A stretch of DNA of 51,637 bases from Synergistaceae bacterium (GTDB lineage Bacteria > Synergistota > Synergistia > Synergistales > Synergistaceae), in assembly GCA_031269875.1 (NCBI GenBank), contig JAISYM010000137.1, positions 1 through 51,637 on the forward strand, given 5' to 3'. Below are positions 34,377 through 43,452 of the stretch, piece after piece. Position 1 is the stretch's first letter, and the number at the start of each line of letters is the position of its first letter. The notes under the pieces are model-generated. The model ran no database searches and had not been told where the DNA came from. It was given only the letters and a program-made list of their open reading frames with translations. Made by a program: the position numbers and the translations under genes.

Positions 34377-35363
34377 ATGGCCGATCGTATAAGAGACGCC
34401 AGAGGGAGGAACATAGATTACGCGCGCATTTCGGTAACGGATAGATGCAATCTGCGCTGTGTGTACTGTATGCCGGAGGGAGGGGTGCGGAGCCTTGCGC
34501 ACGAGGATATCATGCGTTACGAGGATATCCTGCTGCTCTGCTCGGTTCTCTCTGGGCTCGGCGTTCGGAAGATCAGGTTTACCGGCGGCGAACCTTTAGT
34601 CAGGAAGGGCTTGATACCTTTTCTTCTGGATTTTAAAAGTTCTTTCCCTGATATTTCGCTTTCGCTTACGACAAACGCCACACTCTTAGGCGGCTATTCC
34701 GGCGAGCTGGCGCTGGCCGGTTTATCTGGAATCAATATAAGCCTCGATACGCTCGATCCGGAAAAATTCCGGTCGATAACGAGGGTTGGAGATATTTCCT
34801 CCCTCTTTGCCGGCATTGCCGCCGCCGTGGACGCCGGTATCCAAAATATAAAGACAAATACGGTGCTGATGCGCGGTTTTAACGACGACGAACTGACCGG
34901 CATACTATCCCGCGCGTGGAGCATGGGTATTTTGCCGAGGCTGATAGAATTTATGCCGTTAGGCGATGACGTCTGGAGGAGCGAGATGTTCATCGGCGCG
35001 GATGAAATACTCGAACGGCTCACGGAGCGTTACGGCGAATTGAGACCCGTTGAAATCGGCGACTCGGGAACCTACCCGCGCGGGCCCGCCAAGTACTATA
35101 CGAACGCTTTTAACCAAACCGTCGGGATCATTGCCGCGGTTTCGAATCACTTTTGCTCGACGTGCAACCGCCTGAGGGTAACAGCTTCCGGACATTTGAG
35201 GTCCTGCCTCTTCAGCAAATGCGAAACACCGCTCATCGAACTCTTGAGGAGCGGCGACTCCGCTTCCGTAAAAGAAGCCATACTCGATGGGATAAACGCA
35301 AAGCCGGTCTGGTGGGAGCAAGAGCGGGACGGATTGCTGCAAATGTCGAATATCGGAGGTTGA
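34377..35363 (+). CDS. moaA: MoaA, GTP 3',8-cyclase (molybdopterin synthesis)
   Basis: 328 residues with the two iron-sulfur sites of MoaA. RCNLRCVYCMPEGG gives the radical SAM CxxxCxxC (C24, C28, C31). HFCSTCNRLRVTASGHLRSCLF near the C-terminus binds the second cluster and GTP. The protein ends in the diglycine (SNIGG) that MoaA needs to activate its substrate step. It converts GTP to 3',8-cyclo-7,8-dihydro-GTP together with MoaC, encoded next. I chose ATG 34377 just after the SPOR gene stop, with AAGG ahead. The upstream open frame is read-through of that gene. Confidence 0.95.
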   Translation: MADRIRDARGRNIDYARISVTDRCNLRCVYCMPEGGVRSLAHEDIMRYEDILLLCSVLSGLGVRKIRFTGGEPLVRKGLIPFLLDFKSSFPDISLSLTTNATLLGGYSGELALAGLSGINISLDTLDPEKFRSITRVGDISSLFAGIAAAVDAGIQNIKTNTVLMRGFNDDELTGILSRAWSMGILPRLIEFMPLGDDVWRSEMFIGADEILERLTERYGELRPVEIGDSGTYPRGPAKYYTNAFNQTVGIIAAVSNHFCSTCNRLRVTASGHLRSCLFSKCETPLIELLRSGDSASVKEAILDGINAKPVWWEQERDGLLQMSNIGG

Positions 35364-35367
35364 CTGA

Positions 35368-35868
35368 ATGGCTGATTGGACTCACTTTGACGGGGCGGGA
35401 CGGCCTGTGATGGTCGACGTAGGGGACAAAACCCCCTCATCCAGACGAGCCGTCGCTGAGGTTTGGATAGACCTGCCGGACGCGGTCTATCACGCGTTGA
35501 AAGGTGGTCGTATGAGAAAGGGGGATCCCGGTCCGGTCGCGGAATTGGCGGGCATAATGGGTGCAAAGAAAACCCCCGAGCTCATTCCCCTCTGTCACGG
35601 CATAAGACTCGACAGTGTCAGGGTTAGATGCGAACTCGACGACGTGAAAAAAGCCGTCCGCATCGAATGTTCCGCGTCCGCGCGGGACGTGACCGGCGTC
35701 GAAATGGAAGCTTTGACAGGGGCTTCGATCGCGGCACTGGCATTTTACGATATGTGCAAAGCCTTAGATAAGGGTATGATAATAAACAGCTTGAGGCTCC
35801 TTGAAAAATCGGGAGGAAAAAGCGGGCCGTGGCGCGCTGTCGAGCGAGGGGAGAATTTAGATGAGTGA
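35368..35868 (+). CDS. moaC: MoaC, cyclic pyranopterin monophosphate synthase
   Basis: 166 residues, normal for MoaC. DVGDKTPSSRRAVAEVWI is the N-terminal block, then IMGAKKTPELIPLCHGIRLDSV with the catalytic lysine and histidine region. GVEMEALTGASIAALAFYDMCKALDKGM is the helical C-terminal signature. It completes the pterin precursor after MoaA. It starts 4 bases after the moaA stop with GGAGG ahead, and its end overlaps the MogA fusion gene by 8 bases, making one molybdenum cofactor operon. Confidence 0.95.
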   Translation: MADWTHFDGAGRPVMVDVGDKTPSSRRAVAEVWIDLPDAVYHALKGGRMRKGDPGPVAELAGIMGAKKTPELIPLCHGIRLDSVRVRCELDDVKKAVRIECSASARDVTGVEMEALTGASIAALAFYDMCKALDKGMIINSLRLLEKSGGKSGPWRAVERGENLDE

Positions 35869-36673
35869 TAGGGTACTGGGGCTTTGCGACATTAAGCGAA
35901 ACGAATGGGAGAGGAGGGTATATCTGCACAGTATATCGCGCGTCGACGCGTGCGTTAACGGAATTTCCGCAAAAATCGTCCTCCATAAAGCCGGACATCC
36001 GTTCCCGGATGGCGCCGATTATGCCATTGTGACGCCCTCACATTTCGATACGACGCTCGAACGGTACGTCTCCGTCGGTCGCGATTGTCTTCTCTGGCTC
36101 GACCGGGCCTCGTCCGTTCATGTCTGGAAATCGGGCTTCGCGGAGGTTTCATCCAAAATTAAAATTTTGCGGCGCATACGCGCGGCCGTGCTTACCGTAA
36201 GCGACAAAGGCAGCAGGGGCGAACGGAAGGATACGTCCGGCGCGGCGCTTGCGGAACTCGTCGAGCCGCTTGGGGCGGCGGTTGTCCAAGCCGATATCGT
36301 CCCGGACGATCGCCGGCTTATCTCCGAAAAGCTCATGGAATGGGCTGACAGCGGGCAGATCGAACTGATACTCACTACCGGAGGTACAGGGCTCTCGCGG
36401 CGTGACGTAACGCCTGAGGCTGTCTCCGATATCGGGGAGAGGGTCGTTCCAGGGTTTGGAGAGATTATGAGGTTTACGTCCATGTCCAGCACACCGAGGG
36501 GGTTTCTCTCCCGCAGCCTCGCCGTGACTAGAGGCGGCGCGCTGATCGTCACGTTCCCCGGCAGTGAACGCGCCGTCCGGCAGTGTTTCGAGGCTGTTTC
36601 GCCGGCTCTCAGGCACGCCGTTGAGATGCTGCTCGGCTGGGAAGCCGAGTGCGCGAGACAGACGCCGGAGTAG
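35861..36673 (+). CDS. MogA/MoaB-like molybdopterin adenylyltransferase with extra N-terminal domain
   Basis: 270 residues. From about residue 108 it is MogA/MoaB-like: AAVLTVSDKGSRGERKDTSG, the LTTGGTGLSRRDVTPEA active-site loop, and GFGEIMRFTSM. The final ALIVTFPGSERAVRQCFEAV block also matches. It would adenylylate molybdopterin before metal insertion. The first 105 residues (LGLCDIKRNEWERRVYLHSI to VWKSGFAEVSS) form an additional domain I cannot name. MOSC domains are known to be fused to MogA, and this could be a divergent one, but its usual cysteine is not evident. It overlaps moaC by 8 bases. Confidence 0.85.
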   Translation: MSDRVLGLCDIKRNEWERRVYLHSISRVDACVNGISAKIVLHKAGHPFPDGADYAIVTPSHFDTTLERYVSVGRDCLLWLDRASSVHVWKSGFAEVSSKIKILRRIRAAVLTVSDKGSRGERKDTSGAALAELVEPLGAAVVQADIVPDDRRLISEKLMEWADSGQIELILTTGGTGLSRRDVTPEAVSDIGERVVPGFGEIMRFTSMSSTPRGFLSRSLAVTRGGALIVTFPGSERAVRQCFEAVSPALRHAVEMLLGWEAECARQTPE

Positions 36674-36685
36674 AGGAAAATCGAC

Positions 36686-37567
36686 ATGCCAGGCGAAGAA
36701 ACGGTCAAGAGGTGCTTGATCATAACGGGGCTCTCTGGCGCCGGCAAGGCGACGGCCCTCAATATACTGGCGGACCATGGTTTTTACGCAGTGGACAATA
36801 TACCCCCATCCATGCTTTCGCAGCTCGTATCGGTCCTGTCCGGCAGCAGAGCCGCGGTTACGATGGGCATAGCGGCGGTGGTCGACGCGAGAGGGGGAGA
36901 TTTGCTTGAAGGAATGATTCCCTCCATAAATGAACTAAAAACCGTCCTCCCGGACGCAAGGGTGGTATTCCTCGACGCGTCCGACGAATTGCTTGTGAGA
37001 AGATTCGAAACGACCAGGCGCGGCCACCCTCTGGGCGATGGCGCGCCGATTCTTAAAAGCGTCGCCGATGAGAGGGGCAGACTGCGGGAGATCAGAGCGG
37101 CGGCTGATATTGTGATCGACACGTCCAAGCTGCAGCCGAACGATTTGAGGGAACGCCTCATGGCGGAGCTCGATATAGCCGAGGGACAGCAGAGAGTGAT
37201 CGTCAGCTCCTTCGGCTTTAAAAACGGCGTCCCCTCCGATTGTGACTACATGTTTGACGTGAGATTCCTGCCGAATCCGAATTACGTTCCCGAGTTGAAG
37301 GCGTTATCGGGCAAAGACGCGGAAATACGGGCCTATCTCGACGGCACCCCCCAAAAGACGGCCTTCATGCTGGAGCTTGACCGCTTCATTGCCTCAGTGA
37401 CAGACCTGTACTCGCAAACCGTAAAAAAACAGATTCACATTGCCGTCGGCTGCACGGGCGGGCGGCACAGATCCGTCGCCATAGCCGAAGAACTGGCTGT
37501 TTACCTCTCCGGCATAGGGCGCGCTGTGACGCTGTTACATCGCGATATCGACCTGGAGGCGCGGTGA
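36686..37567 (+). CDS. rapZ: RapZ/YvcJ nucleotide-binding protein with altered P-loop
   Basis: 293 residues, full RapZ length. The N-terminal P-loop is GLSGAGKATALNILADHGFYAVDNIPPSM. The residue after the lysine is alanine (A22), whereas RapZ proteins carry serine or threonine there to bind Mg2+. The middle has FLDASDELLVRRFETTRRGHPL and the C-terminal domain the signature VGCTGGRHRSVAIAEELA. In enterobacteria RapZ guides RNase E to the small RNA GlmZ to control amino-sugar synthesis. In Firmicutes YvcJ binds GTP. Here it overlaps yvcK by one base, matching the yvcJ-yvcK-whiA order of Gram-positives. Confidence 0.92.
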   Translation: MPGEETVKRCLIITGLSGAGKATALNILADHGFYAVDNIPPSMLSQLVSVLSGSRAAVTMGIAAVVDARGGDLLEGMIPSINELKTVLPDARVVFLDASDELLVRRFETTRRGHPLGDGAPILKSVADERGRLREIRAAADIVIDTSKLQPNDLRERLMAELDIAEGQQRVIVSSFGFKNGVPSDCDYMFDVRFLPNPNYVPELKALSGKDAEIRAYLDGTPQKTAFMLELDRFIASVTDLYSQTVKKQIHIAVGCTGGRHRSVAIAEELAVYLSGIGRAVTLLHRDIDLEAR

Positions 37568-38685
37568 TGTCGGAGGGCGCGGTGTGGGCCGCCGCCGGTT
37601 TTCTCGCGGGCTGCGCGCTTTCGGCGCTGCTCCCCCTCAAGCGCGGCAAAAAAAAGATGCCCGCGGGCGGCGCTTACAGGCGCAGGGACGTCATGGGAAG
37701 CGCCATAGAGCAGAGGCTGCTTCAGGGACCGAGATTCGTCTGCGTAGGAGGCGGAACCGGCCTTTCCACACTCCTTCGAGGACTCAAGGGGTTCACGCGG
37801 AACATAACGGCAGTAGTCGCCGTAACGGACGAGGGAGGCAGTTCCGGGCGGCTCCGGCAGGAGTGGGGAGTCCTGCCTCCGGGCGACGTCAGAAATTGTC
37901 TCGTGGCGCTTGCGGAAAACGACAACTCGCTCAACAGGATACTGAACTTCAGGTTCGACCGCGGGGAGCTGAACGGACACAGCCTCGGCAACCTCATCCT
38001 GCTCGCGGCCTGCGAACTAGTGGGCGATTTCAGCAAAGCCGTAGAGGAGATGAACAGGCTCTTGGCGATACGAGGCAGGGTCCTGCCGGTCACCACCGAG
38101 ACGGTAGTCCTGCACGGCGAAACTGTATCAGGAAAACGCGTCCAGGGCGAACTGGATATATCCGACAACGGCAGCAATATGAAACGTCTGTGGCTCGAAC
38201 CGGCGTCGGCAAAACCACTCCCGGACGTGATAGACTCCATCCGTGAGGCGGATTTGATCGTCATGGGCCCCGGGAGCCTTTTTACGAGCATACTGCCTAA
38301 TCTGCTGCTGGAAGAGGCCGCGAGCGCCATCAGGATGTCCCCTGTGCCGAAGGTGTACATAGCGAATCTAATGACCCAGACCCGCGAGACGGAAGGGATG
38401 AACATAACGGCACATCTGGACTGGATATCTAGCGTCCTCGGAGCTATGCCGGATTACGTCGTCGTAAACCAGACCCCGATACCGTCCGATTACCTCGAAA
38501 GATACCGCGAGAAGGGCGCGGAACCCCTCTACCTGTCACGCGATGAAGAAAATTACATCGAGGGCAAGAACTGCGTGACCGTTTACGCGGATCTCGTGAA
38601 CATAAAGGACGGCAAATATCTGCGCCATCACTCTCGGAACCTGGCTGAAATTCTGATGCGGATAGCCAGGGACGCGGTTCCGTGA
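37567..38685 (+). CDS. yvcK: YvcK/GlmR, UDP-sugar-binding regulator of cell wall precursor supply
   Basis: 372 residues of the gluconeogenesis factor/CofD-like family. A short N-terminal membrane segment (about 5-25, ALSALLPL region) is followed by a linker of basic residues. The family core then begins with VCVGGGTGLSTLLRGLKGFT, AVVAVTDEGGSSGRLRQEWGVLPPGDVRNCLVA, DRGELNGHSLGNLILLA and GPGSLFTSILPNLL. The B. subtilis protein binds UDP-GlcNAc and stimulates its synthesis. The start ATG lies in the TGATG junction with rapZ, and whiA begins one base after the stop. Confidence 0.92.
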   Translation: MSEGAVWAAAGFLAGCALSALLPLKRGKKKMPAGGAYRRRDVMGSAIEQRLLQGPRFVCVGGGTGLSTLLRGLKGFTRNITAVVAVTDEGGSSGRLRQEWGVLPPGDVRNCLVALAENDNSLNRILNFRFDRGELNGHSLGNLILLAACELVGDFSKAVEEMNRLLAIRGRVLPVTTETVVLHGETVSGKRVQGELDISDNGSNMKRLWLEPASAKPLPDVIDSIREADLIVMGPGSLFTSILPNLLLEEAASAIRMSPVPKVYIANLMTQTRETEGMNITAHLDWISSVLGAMPDYVVVNQTPIPSDYLERYREKGAEPLYLSRDEENYIEGKNCVTVYADLVNIKDGKYLRHHSRNLAEILMRIARDAVP

Positions 38686-38686
38686 C

Positions 38687-39568
38687 GTGGAAAAGATTAA
38701 AATTGTCATTTGGGATGAGTTTATAAGCCTTCCCGTGCCTGAGCCCCGCGCTGAACTGTGCGGTTTCCTGGAGGCGCTGCCGAAGTCAAAGGCGGAACAG
38801 CCGGGCGCTTTATCCTTCTCATGTCCCAGACCGGTTGTAGGCAGAAGGCTTTTAAAACTTTGGAAGGCCTTGAACGAAAGGCCTTTTAGTGGGAAAATTG
38901 AAGCGCGAAGCGGGTCGTTCGAGTTGGACAGGAAGCTTGGCAGAGCGTTCTTCGTACTGGCGGAGGATATTTTTCGAAAGATAACGGAGGACATCCGCAG
39001 TCCCGGCGGAAGCTGGCGATGGGCTTGGTTTCGCGGATTGTGGGGAGGGTGCGGCGCCCTTTATCTGCCGCAGAGCGGGTATCATATGACGCTTCGTCCG
39101 CAGAGCGAGGCGTCGGGGCAGAGAGCGGCGGCCACTCTGCGCTCGGCGGGGATAACCCCTGGAAAGAGGGTCATTCGCGGCAGAACTGAATACATGCTGC
39201 GAAACCAGGAGCAGATAGTCACCTGCCTCTATAAGATGGGCCTCGTGAAAAGCTCGCTGCTATTGGAGGAGACCGCAATCGTGAGATCGATCAAGAACAG
39301 GGTCAATAAGGTCATAAACTGCGACTCCGCCAACATAAGCAAGACGGTCAACGCCGCGGCGGCTCAGCTTGCCCTGGTGAACCTGATAGACTCGGAAGGG
39401 TTGTGGGATAGGCTGACGCCCGTTTTGAAGGAGCTTGCAATAACGAGACGGCTCCACCCGAGCGCGTCTCTCGGCGAACTGGGACAGATGCTTTCGAAGC
39501 CGGTGAGCAAGAGCACCGTCGAATACAGGTGGCGTAAACTGAAAAACATACTTACGGTCTTAGGGTGA
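38687..39568 (+). CDS. whiA: WhiA-family DNA-binding regulator
   Basis: 293 residues. The N-terminal two thirds show the LAGLIDADG-like fold of WhiA (GGCGALYLPQSGYHMTL type segment, then the central YMLRNQEQI). The C-terminal helix-turn-helix is clear: LHPSASLGELGQMLSKPVSKSTVEYRWRKLK. In actinobacteria WhiA activates sporulation-septation genes; in other Gram-positives it affects division and chromosome organisation. The GTG start at 38687 follows the yvcK stop directly. Being with rapZ and yvcK, and near the division cluster, it may coordinate growth with division, which is inference. Confidence 0.9.
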   Translation: MEKIKIVIWDEFISLPVPEPRAELCGFLEALPKSKAEQPGALSFSCPRPVVGRRLLKLWKALNERPFSGKIEARSGSFELDRKLGRAFFVLAEDIFRKITEDIRSPGGSWRWAWFRGLWGGCGALYLPQSGYHMTLRPQSEASGQRAAATLRSAGITPGKRVIRGRTEYMLRNQEQIVTCLYKMGLVKSSLLLEETAIVRSIKNRVNKVINCDSANISKTVNAAAAQLALVNLIDSEGLWDRLTPVLKELAITRRLHPSASLGELGQMLSKPVSKSTVEYRWRKLKNILTVLG

Positions 39569-39593
39569 TAGGCAGACAATAACAAGGAGGGGG

Positions 39594-41588
39594 ATGGTTC
39601 CAATGTACTTGGGCAAAGCGGATGTCAACACTTACGACAAGGGGGTGGAAAGAGAGTTTCTGGTCTCGAACGGTACGGGGAACTACGGCTCGTCTACAGT
39701 TATAGGAGCCAACACAAGAGGGGAACACGGGTTGTTAGTTGTGCGCCGCGAGGATTCGACAGAGCGCACGGTTCTCGCGAGCAAGCTGGAGGAGACTCTT
39801 TACGCCCATAACAAGAAGTACCAGTTATCTACGAACCGCTACAAGGACCTCGTTTACCCAGATGGATACAGATATTTGCAGGAATACCAGGGAACCCCTT
39901 TCCCGAGCATGTTGTTCGTGATTCACAGCATTTTCCTGAAGAAGTCAATTTTTATGCCGCAGAGCGGGACAAGCACGATTGTGAAATATGAGCTCTTGGC
40001 GGCTCCCGGCGAAGTGGGGATGGATATAAGACCGCTTTTCGCCCACAGGGCCATCGGCGACGTTTCGGGATCCGCCCTGAAGCCGGCCTTCGATTCTTCG
40101 TACTCGGAGGAAGGCGTTGTCGGGGTGAGCGGACGCGGGCATATCAGCCACATATCGTTCACCGCGTCTGGAGATATGACGTCGCAATGGTCCCAGAAGC
40201 CGCTCTGGTACGAGAACGTCGTTTACGAAAAGGACGAGAAGACTGAGGGGCTATCCGCGGATTATCTCTGGTCTCCCGGCTATGGCTCGATAAAACTCAG
40301 GTCTGGCTGCGTCCTTTACGTCGTACTCTCGGAGGAGCCCGTTTCGTATTCATTGGAAGAGATAAAGCTGCTGGAGAACGAGACTGTGGAGCGCACGGCG
40401 GAATTCGTCCGCGGCGCCGCGATCGATTCCCCTTACAGCGGCGTTCAGGATATGATACAGTCGTCCTCACACCTGGTAACCGATCGCAAAGGGGCCTCGC
40501 CGGCGATATTCTCCGGTTTCCCGTCTGTCGAACAGCGCGCGAGGGACACATTTATATCTTTGCCCGGTTTGACGCTCGCGACCGGCAGGACAGAGACCGC
40601 GCGCGGAATTTTGAACCGCTGGCTCGGCCTCGCGAACGCTGCCGGAGGGATAATGCCAGCCAGGGTAACCCACAACGGCGAGCCCAGCTTTGGAGACATA
40701 GACGCGGGCCTCTGGTTTATCTACGCTGTAGATAAATTCTCGAGGCACGTCGGATACGAATACGCGCGCCTGAACTACAAAAAGATAGAGGAAGTGATTG
40801 AGCGTTATTTTGATGGGCCCGAAAAACTCGGGGCCGTCATGGATTCCGAATCCAAGCTCATCAAGTACCTGGGCACGCCTGGAACCAACCATTGGATGTC
40901 CGGGGAAACAGACGGGGAGCCGCTTGTGACGCGCAAGGGGTATCTTGTCGAGGTTAACTCTCTCTGGTACAACGCCCTCTCGTTCATGAGCGGGGCTGCG
41001 AAGCTGTCCGGCGATTCAGACGCCGCGGAAAAATACGAAAAGCTCGCGTCCGGCTGCCGCGCGTCATTTGAGAAGGTTTTCTGGAACAAGGAGAAAAAAT
41101 ACCTCTTTGACTGGGTGGATCCCACGGACGGGGAGTACGATGACGCAATCCGCCCGAACGCCATACTTTCCGTATCGCTCCCGTATCCCGCGCTGTCGGA
41201 CGAATTGGGGCGCGAACTCTTTGCGACGAGTTGGGACGAGCTCTATACCACATACGGTTTGCGCACGCTAGACCCTCACCATGAGAAATTCAAGGGCAGG
41301 GCGGAGGGCCGCCCCGACCAGAAGAAAAAAGCCCGCCTGCGCGGCATGGCTTGGCCGTGGCTGCTTGGGCAGTTCATTACTGCATACATGCGCTTTAACC
41401 CGGGTTCCTTTGAGATGGGCTGGTCTTTCGTCCGCCCGTTCACGTCGCATTTGAGGAGGGGCTGCCTCGGCGGAGTGGCTGAGTATTTCGACGGCATGAT
41501 GCCGTACATACCGAACGGCGACGTTTTGAGCGCCATGTCGCTTGGCGAACTCCTCAGGGTTATCGACGAGGACCTGAAGAGCAGCTGA
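39594..41588 (+). CDS. Glycogen debranching enzyme (amylo-alpha-1,6-glucosidase type)
   Basis: 664 residues of the bacterial/archaeal GDE family. The N-terminal beta-rich domain (about 1-260) starts with REFLVSNGTGNYGSSTVIGANTRGEHGLLV. The C-terminal (alpha/alpha)6 glucoamylase-like domain follows, with FISLPGLTLATGRTETARGILNRWLG, the GEPSFGDIDAGLWFIYAVDKF block, and YLVEVNSLWYNALSFM. RGMAWPWLLGQFITAYMRF lies near the end. It removes alpha-1,6-linked glucose from glycogen or limit dextrins. A strong AAGGAGGGGG precedes ATG 39594; ATG 39603 is the alternative. No other glycogen genes are in the window. Confidence 0.92.
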   Translation: MVPMYLGKADVNTYDKGVEREFLVSNGTGNYGSSTVIGANTRGEHGLLVVRREDSTERTVLASKLEETLYAHNKKYQLSTNRYKDLVYPDGYRYLQEYQGTPFPSMLFVIHSIFLKKSIFMPQSGTSTIVKYELLAAPGEVGMDIRPLFAHRAIGDVSGSALKPAFDSSYSEEGVVGVSGRGHISHISFTASGDMTSQWSQKPLWYENVVYEKDEKTEGLSADYLWSPGYGSIKLRSGCVLYVVLSEEPVSYSLEEIKLLENETVERTAEFVRGAAIDSPYSGVQDMIQSSSHLVTDRKGASPAIFSGFPSVEQRARDTFISLPGLTLATGRTETARGILNRWLGLANAAGGIMPARVTHNGEPSFGDIDAGLWFIYAVDKFSRHVGYEYARLNYKKIEEVIERYFDGPEKLGAVMDSESKLIKYLGTPGTNHWMSGETDGEPLVTRKGYLVEVNSLWYNALSFMSGAAKLSGDSDAAEKYEKLASGCRASFEKVFWNKEKKYLFDWVDPTDGEYDDAIRPNAILSVSLPYPALSDELGRELFATSWDELYTTYGLRTLDPHHEKFKGRAEGRPDQKKKARLRGMAWPWLLGQFITAYMRFNPGSFEMGWSFVRPFTSHLRRGCLGGVAEYFDGMMPYIPNGDVLSAMSLGELLRVIDEDLKSS

Positions 41589-41617
41589 TTAGATAAATCT
41601 GGAGGTTGTTAACGCTT

Positions 41618-41887
41618 ATGAGAGGTATTGTCACCGTGTTAGGGAAGGATTCTGTCGGAATTATAGCGAAGATATGCACGTACATGTCCGAGCGCGGCGT
41701 AAATGTTTTGGACATCGCTCAGACGATAGTGGCCGGCTATTTCAATATGATGATGGTAGTCGACCTGAGCGGATCTTCCGAGCCGCTCGCGTCAATGGTA
41801 GTGGGGCTCGAAACTCTCGGGCGCGATATTGGCGTGGTCGTCAGGCTCCAACACGAGGACATATTCAACGCCATGCACAGGATATAG
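41618..41887 (+). CDS. ACT-domain protein (UPF0237 type)
   Basis: 89 residues forming a single ACT domain: [37 protein letters not shown], then [11 protein letters not shown] and the [20 protein letters not shown] end. This is the size and layout of the UPF0237 family, small ligand-binding proteins likely responding to an amino acid. It is followed 5 bases later by the UPF0210 gene, an association known in many anaerobes. ATG 41618 follows GGAGG (41601-41605) with a 12-base spacer; a TTG at 41606 would touch the ribosome site and is less likely. Confidence 0.9.
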   Translation: MRGIVTVLGKDSVGIIAKICTYMSERGVNVLDIAQTIVAGYFNMMMVVDLSGSSEPLASMVVGLETLGRDIGVVVRLQHEDIFNAMHRI

Positions 41888-41892
41888 CCGGG

Positions 41893-43251
41893 ATGATCTC
41901 TATTTACGAAGTGCAGGAGACCATCCGCATGATCTCGGAGGCAAACCTCGACGTCCGCACCATCACGATGGGGATCAGCCTGCTCGATTGCGCCGACAAC
42001 TCTCCCGAGGCTTTCTGCGCCAAGGTATATGACAAGATAGTGAGAAAAGCCGAACATCTCGTGCGCGTCGGTGACGATATTTCGAGGGAATACGGTATTC
42101 CTGTCGTAAACAAGCGTGTTTCCGTCACGCCGGTCGCCATTGCGGCGGCCGGATGCAAATGCGGCGACTACGTGGAAATCGCCCGCACGTTGGATCGTGC
42201 CGCGAGTACGATAGGTATCAACTTTATCGGCGGTTTTTCGGCTCTCGTTCAAAAGGGTTTGACGCCCGAGGACGGAAAGCTGATGGATTCGATACCGCCG
42301 GCGTTAGCCCTAACGGAGCGCGTCTGCTCGTCTTTAAACGTAGCCTCGACGCGCTCCGGCATCAATGTGAACGCGGTGAACAGGGCGGCCCGCATCATAA
42401 AGGACACGGCGGCGCTGACCAGCGGCAGAAACTCAGACGGCTGCACAAAGTTCGTTGTCTTCTGCAACGCGGTGGACGACAACCCGTTTATGGCAGGGGC
42501 GTTTCACGGCGTTGGGGAGGGCGACGCCTCCATCAACGTAGGCGTGAGCGGCCCCGGAGTCGTGAAAAGCGCCCTTGAGTCAGTGCGCGGCGCGGATTTC
42601 GAGACGCTTTGCGAGACAGTCAAGCGCACCGCGTTCAAGATAACGCGCGTCGGCCAACTGGTGGCACAGGAGGCCGCGCGTCGGCTCCACATCCCGTTTG
42701 GAGTGATAGACCTTTCCCTGGCGCCCACTCCATCTATTGGGGACAGCGTCGCCGAGATTCTGCAGGAAATGGGCCTGGAACAGCCAGGCGCCCCCGGCAC
42801 GACGGCGGCTATCGCAATTTTGAACGACAGCGTCAAAAAGGGCGGCGTGATGGCGAGTTCTTACGTAGGGGGATTGAGCGGCGCTTTTATCCCGGTGAGC
42901 GAGGATCACGGCATGATAGAGGCCGTTCAGGCCGGCGCGCTCTCCCTCGAAAAACTCGAAGCGATGTCCTGCGTCTGCTCGGTCGGCCTAGATATGATCG
43001 CGATTCCAGGCGACACGCCCGTCGATACAATCTCCGGCATCATAATGGACGAGATGGCTATCGGGATGATCAACAACAAGACCACGGCGGTCCGCATAAT
43101 CCCGGCGGCGGGCAAAAAAATAGGCGACATGGCCGAGTTCGGCGGCCTGATGGGCGCCTCTCCGGTAATGGAAGCAAACAAGTTCAGCTGTGCAGATTTT
43201 GTCCGCCGCGGAGGCCGCATCCCGGCCCCGATTCACAGTTTCCGGAATTAG
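41893..43251 (+). CDS. UPF0210/PFL-family protein (DUF711)
   Basis: 452 residues, matching UPF0210 in length. It begins [14 protein letters not shown] and carries [39 protein letters not shown]-like [37 protein letters not shown] and [20 protein letters not shown]. Glycine-rich loops near the end ([18 protein letters not shown]) are also shared with the family. The fold is related to pyruvate formate-lyase-type barrels, but it lacks a known glycyl radical site. The function is undetermined; the paired ACT gene suggests amino-acid control. A longer open frame upstream is read-through of the ACT gene. Confidence 0.92.
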   Translation: MISIYEVQETIRMISEANLDVRTITMGISLLDCADNSPEAFCAKVYDKIVRKAEHLVRVGDDISREYGIPVVNKRVSVTPVAIAAAGCKCGDYVEIARTLDRAASTIGINFIGGFSALVQKGLTPEDGKLMDSIPPALALTERVCSSLNVASTRSGINVNAVNRAARIIKDTAALTSGRNSDGCTKFVVFCNAVDDNPFMAGAFHGVGEGDASINVGVSGPGVVKSALESVRGADFETLCETVKRTAFKITRVGQLVAQEAARRLHIPFGVIDLSLAPTPSIGDSVAEILQEMGLEQPGAPGTTAAIAILNDSVKKGGVMASSYVGGLSGAFIPVSEDHGMIEAVQAGALSLEKLEAMSCVCSVGLDMIAIPGDTPVDTISGIIMDEMAIGMINNKTTAVRIIPAAGKKIGDMAEFGGLMGASPVMEANKFSCADFVRRGGRIPAPIHSFRN

Positions 43252-43263
43252 AGAAAATAAGCA

Positions 43264-43298
43264 AGCCCGTCTTTTCATTATTTCAGAAGAGGCGGGCT
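43264..43298 (+). terminator. Terminator-like hairpin after the UPF0210 gene
   Basis: AGCCCGTCTTTTC (43264-43276) pairs with GAAGAGGCGGGCT (43286-43298) over 13 positions with two G-T wobbles and a 9-base loop. It lies 13 bases after the stop codon. It is the strongest hairpin in an intergenic region of this window, but no T-run follows on the + strand. Confidence 0.55.
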
Positions 43299-43452
43299 CA
43301 ATACGATAGCGTGTATACGATTAGTATATAAACCTTAGCCATTTAACTCCCTAACGATCAGTCAGTCTTTTTTTACGTACGCATACCTCTAAAATTGCTG
43401 TTGTTGTGCTATATTAGAATTGTGGCGGCTAAAGCGCTTGGGGGGGCGGCAG

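Noticed and set aside
41674-41892. N-terminal extension of the UPF0210 protein by 73 codons
   Set aside because: It overlaps the ACT gene in another frame; UPF0210 proteins normally begin at the residue encoded at 41893.
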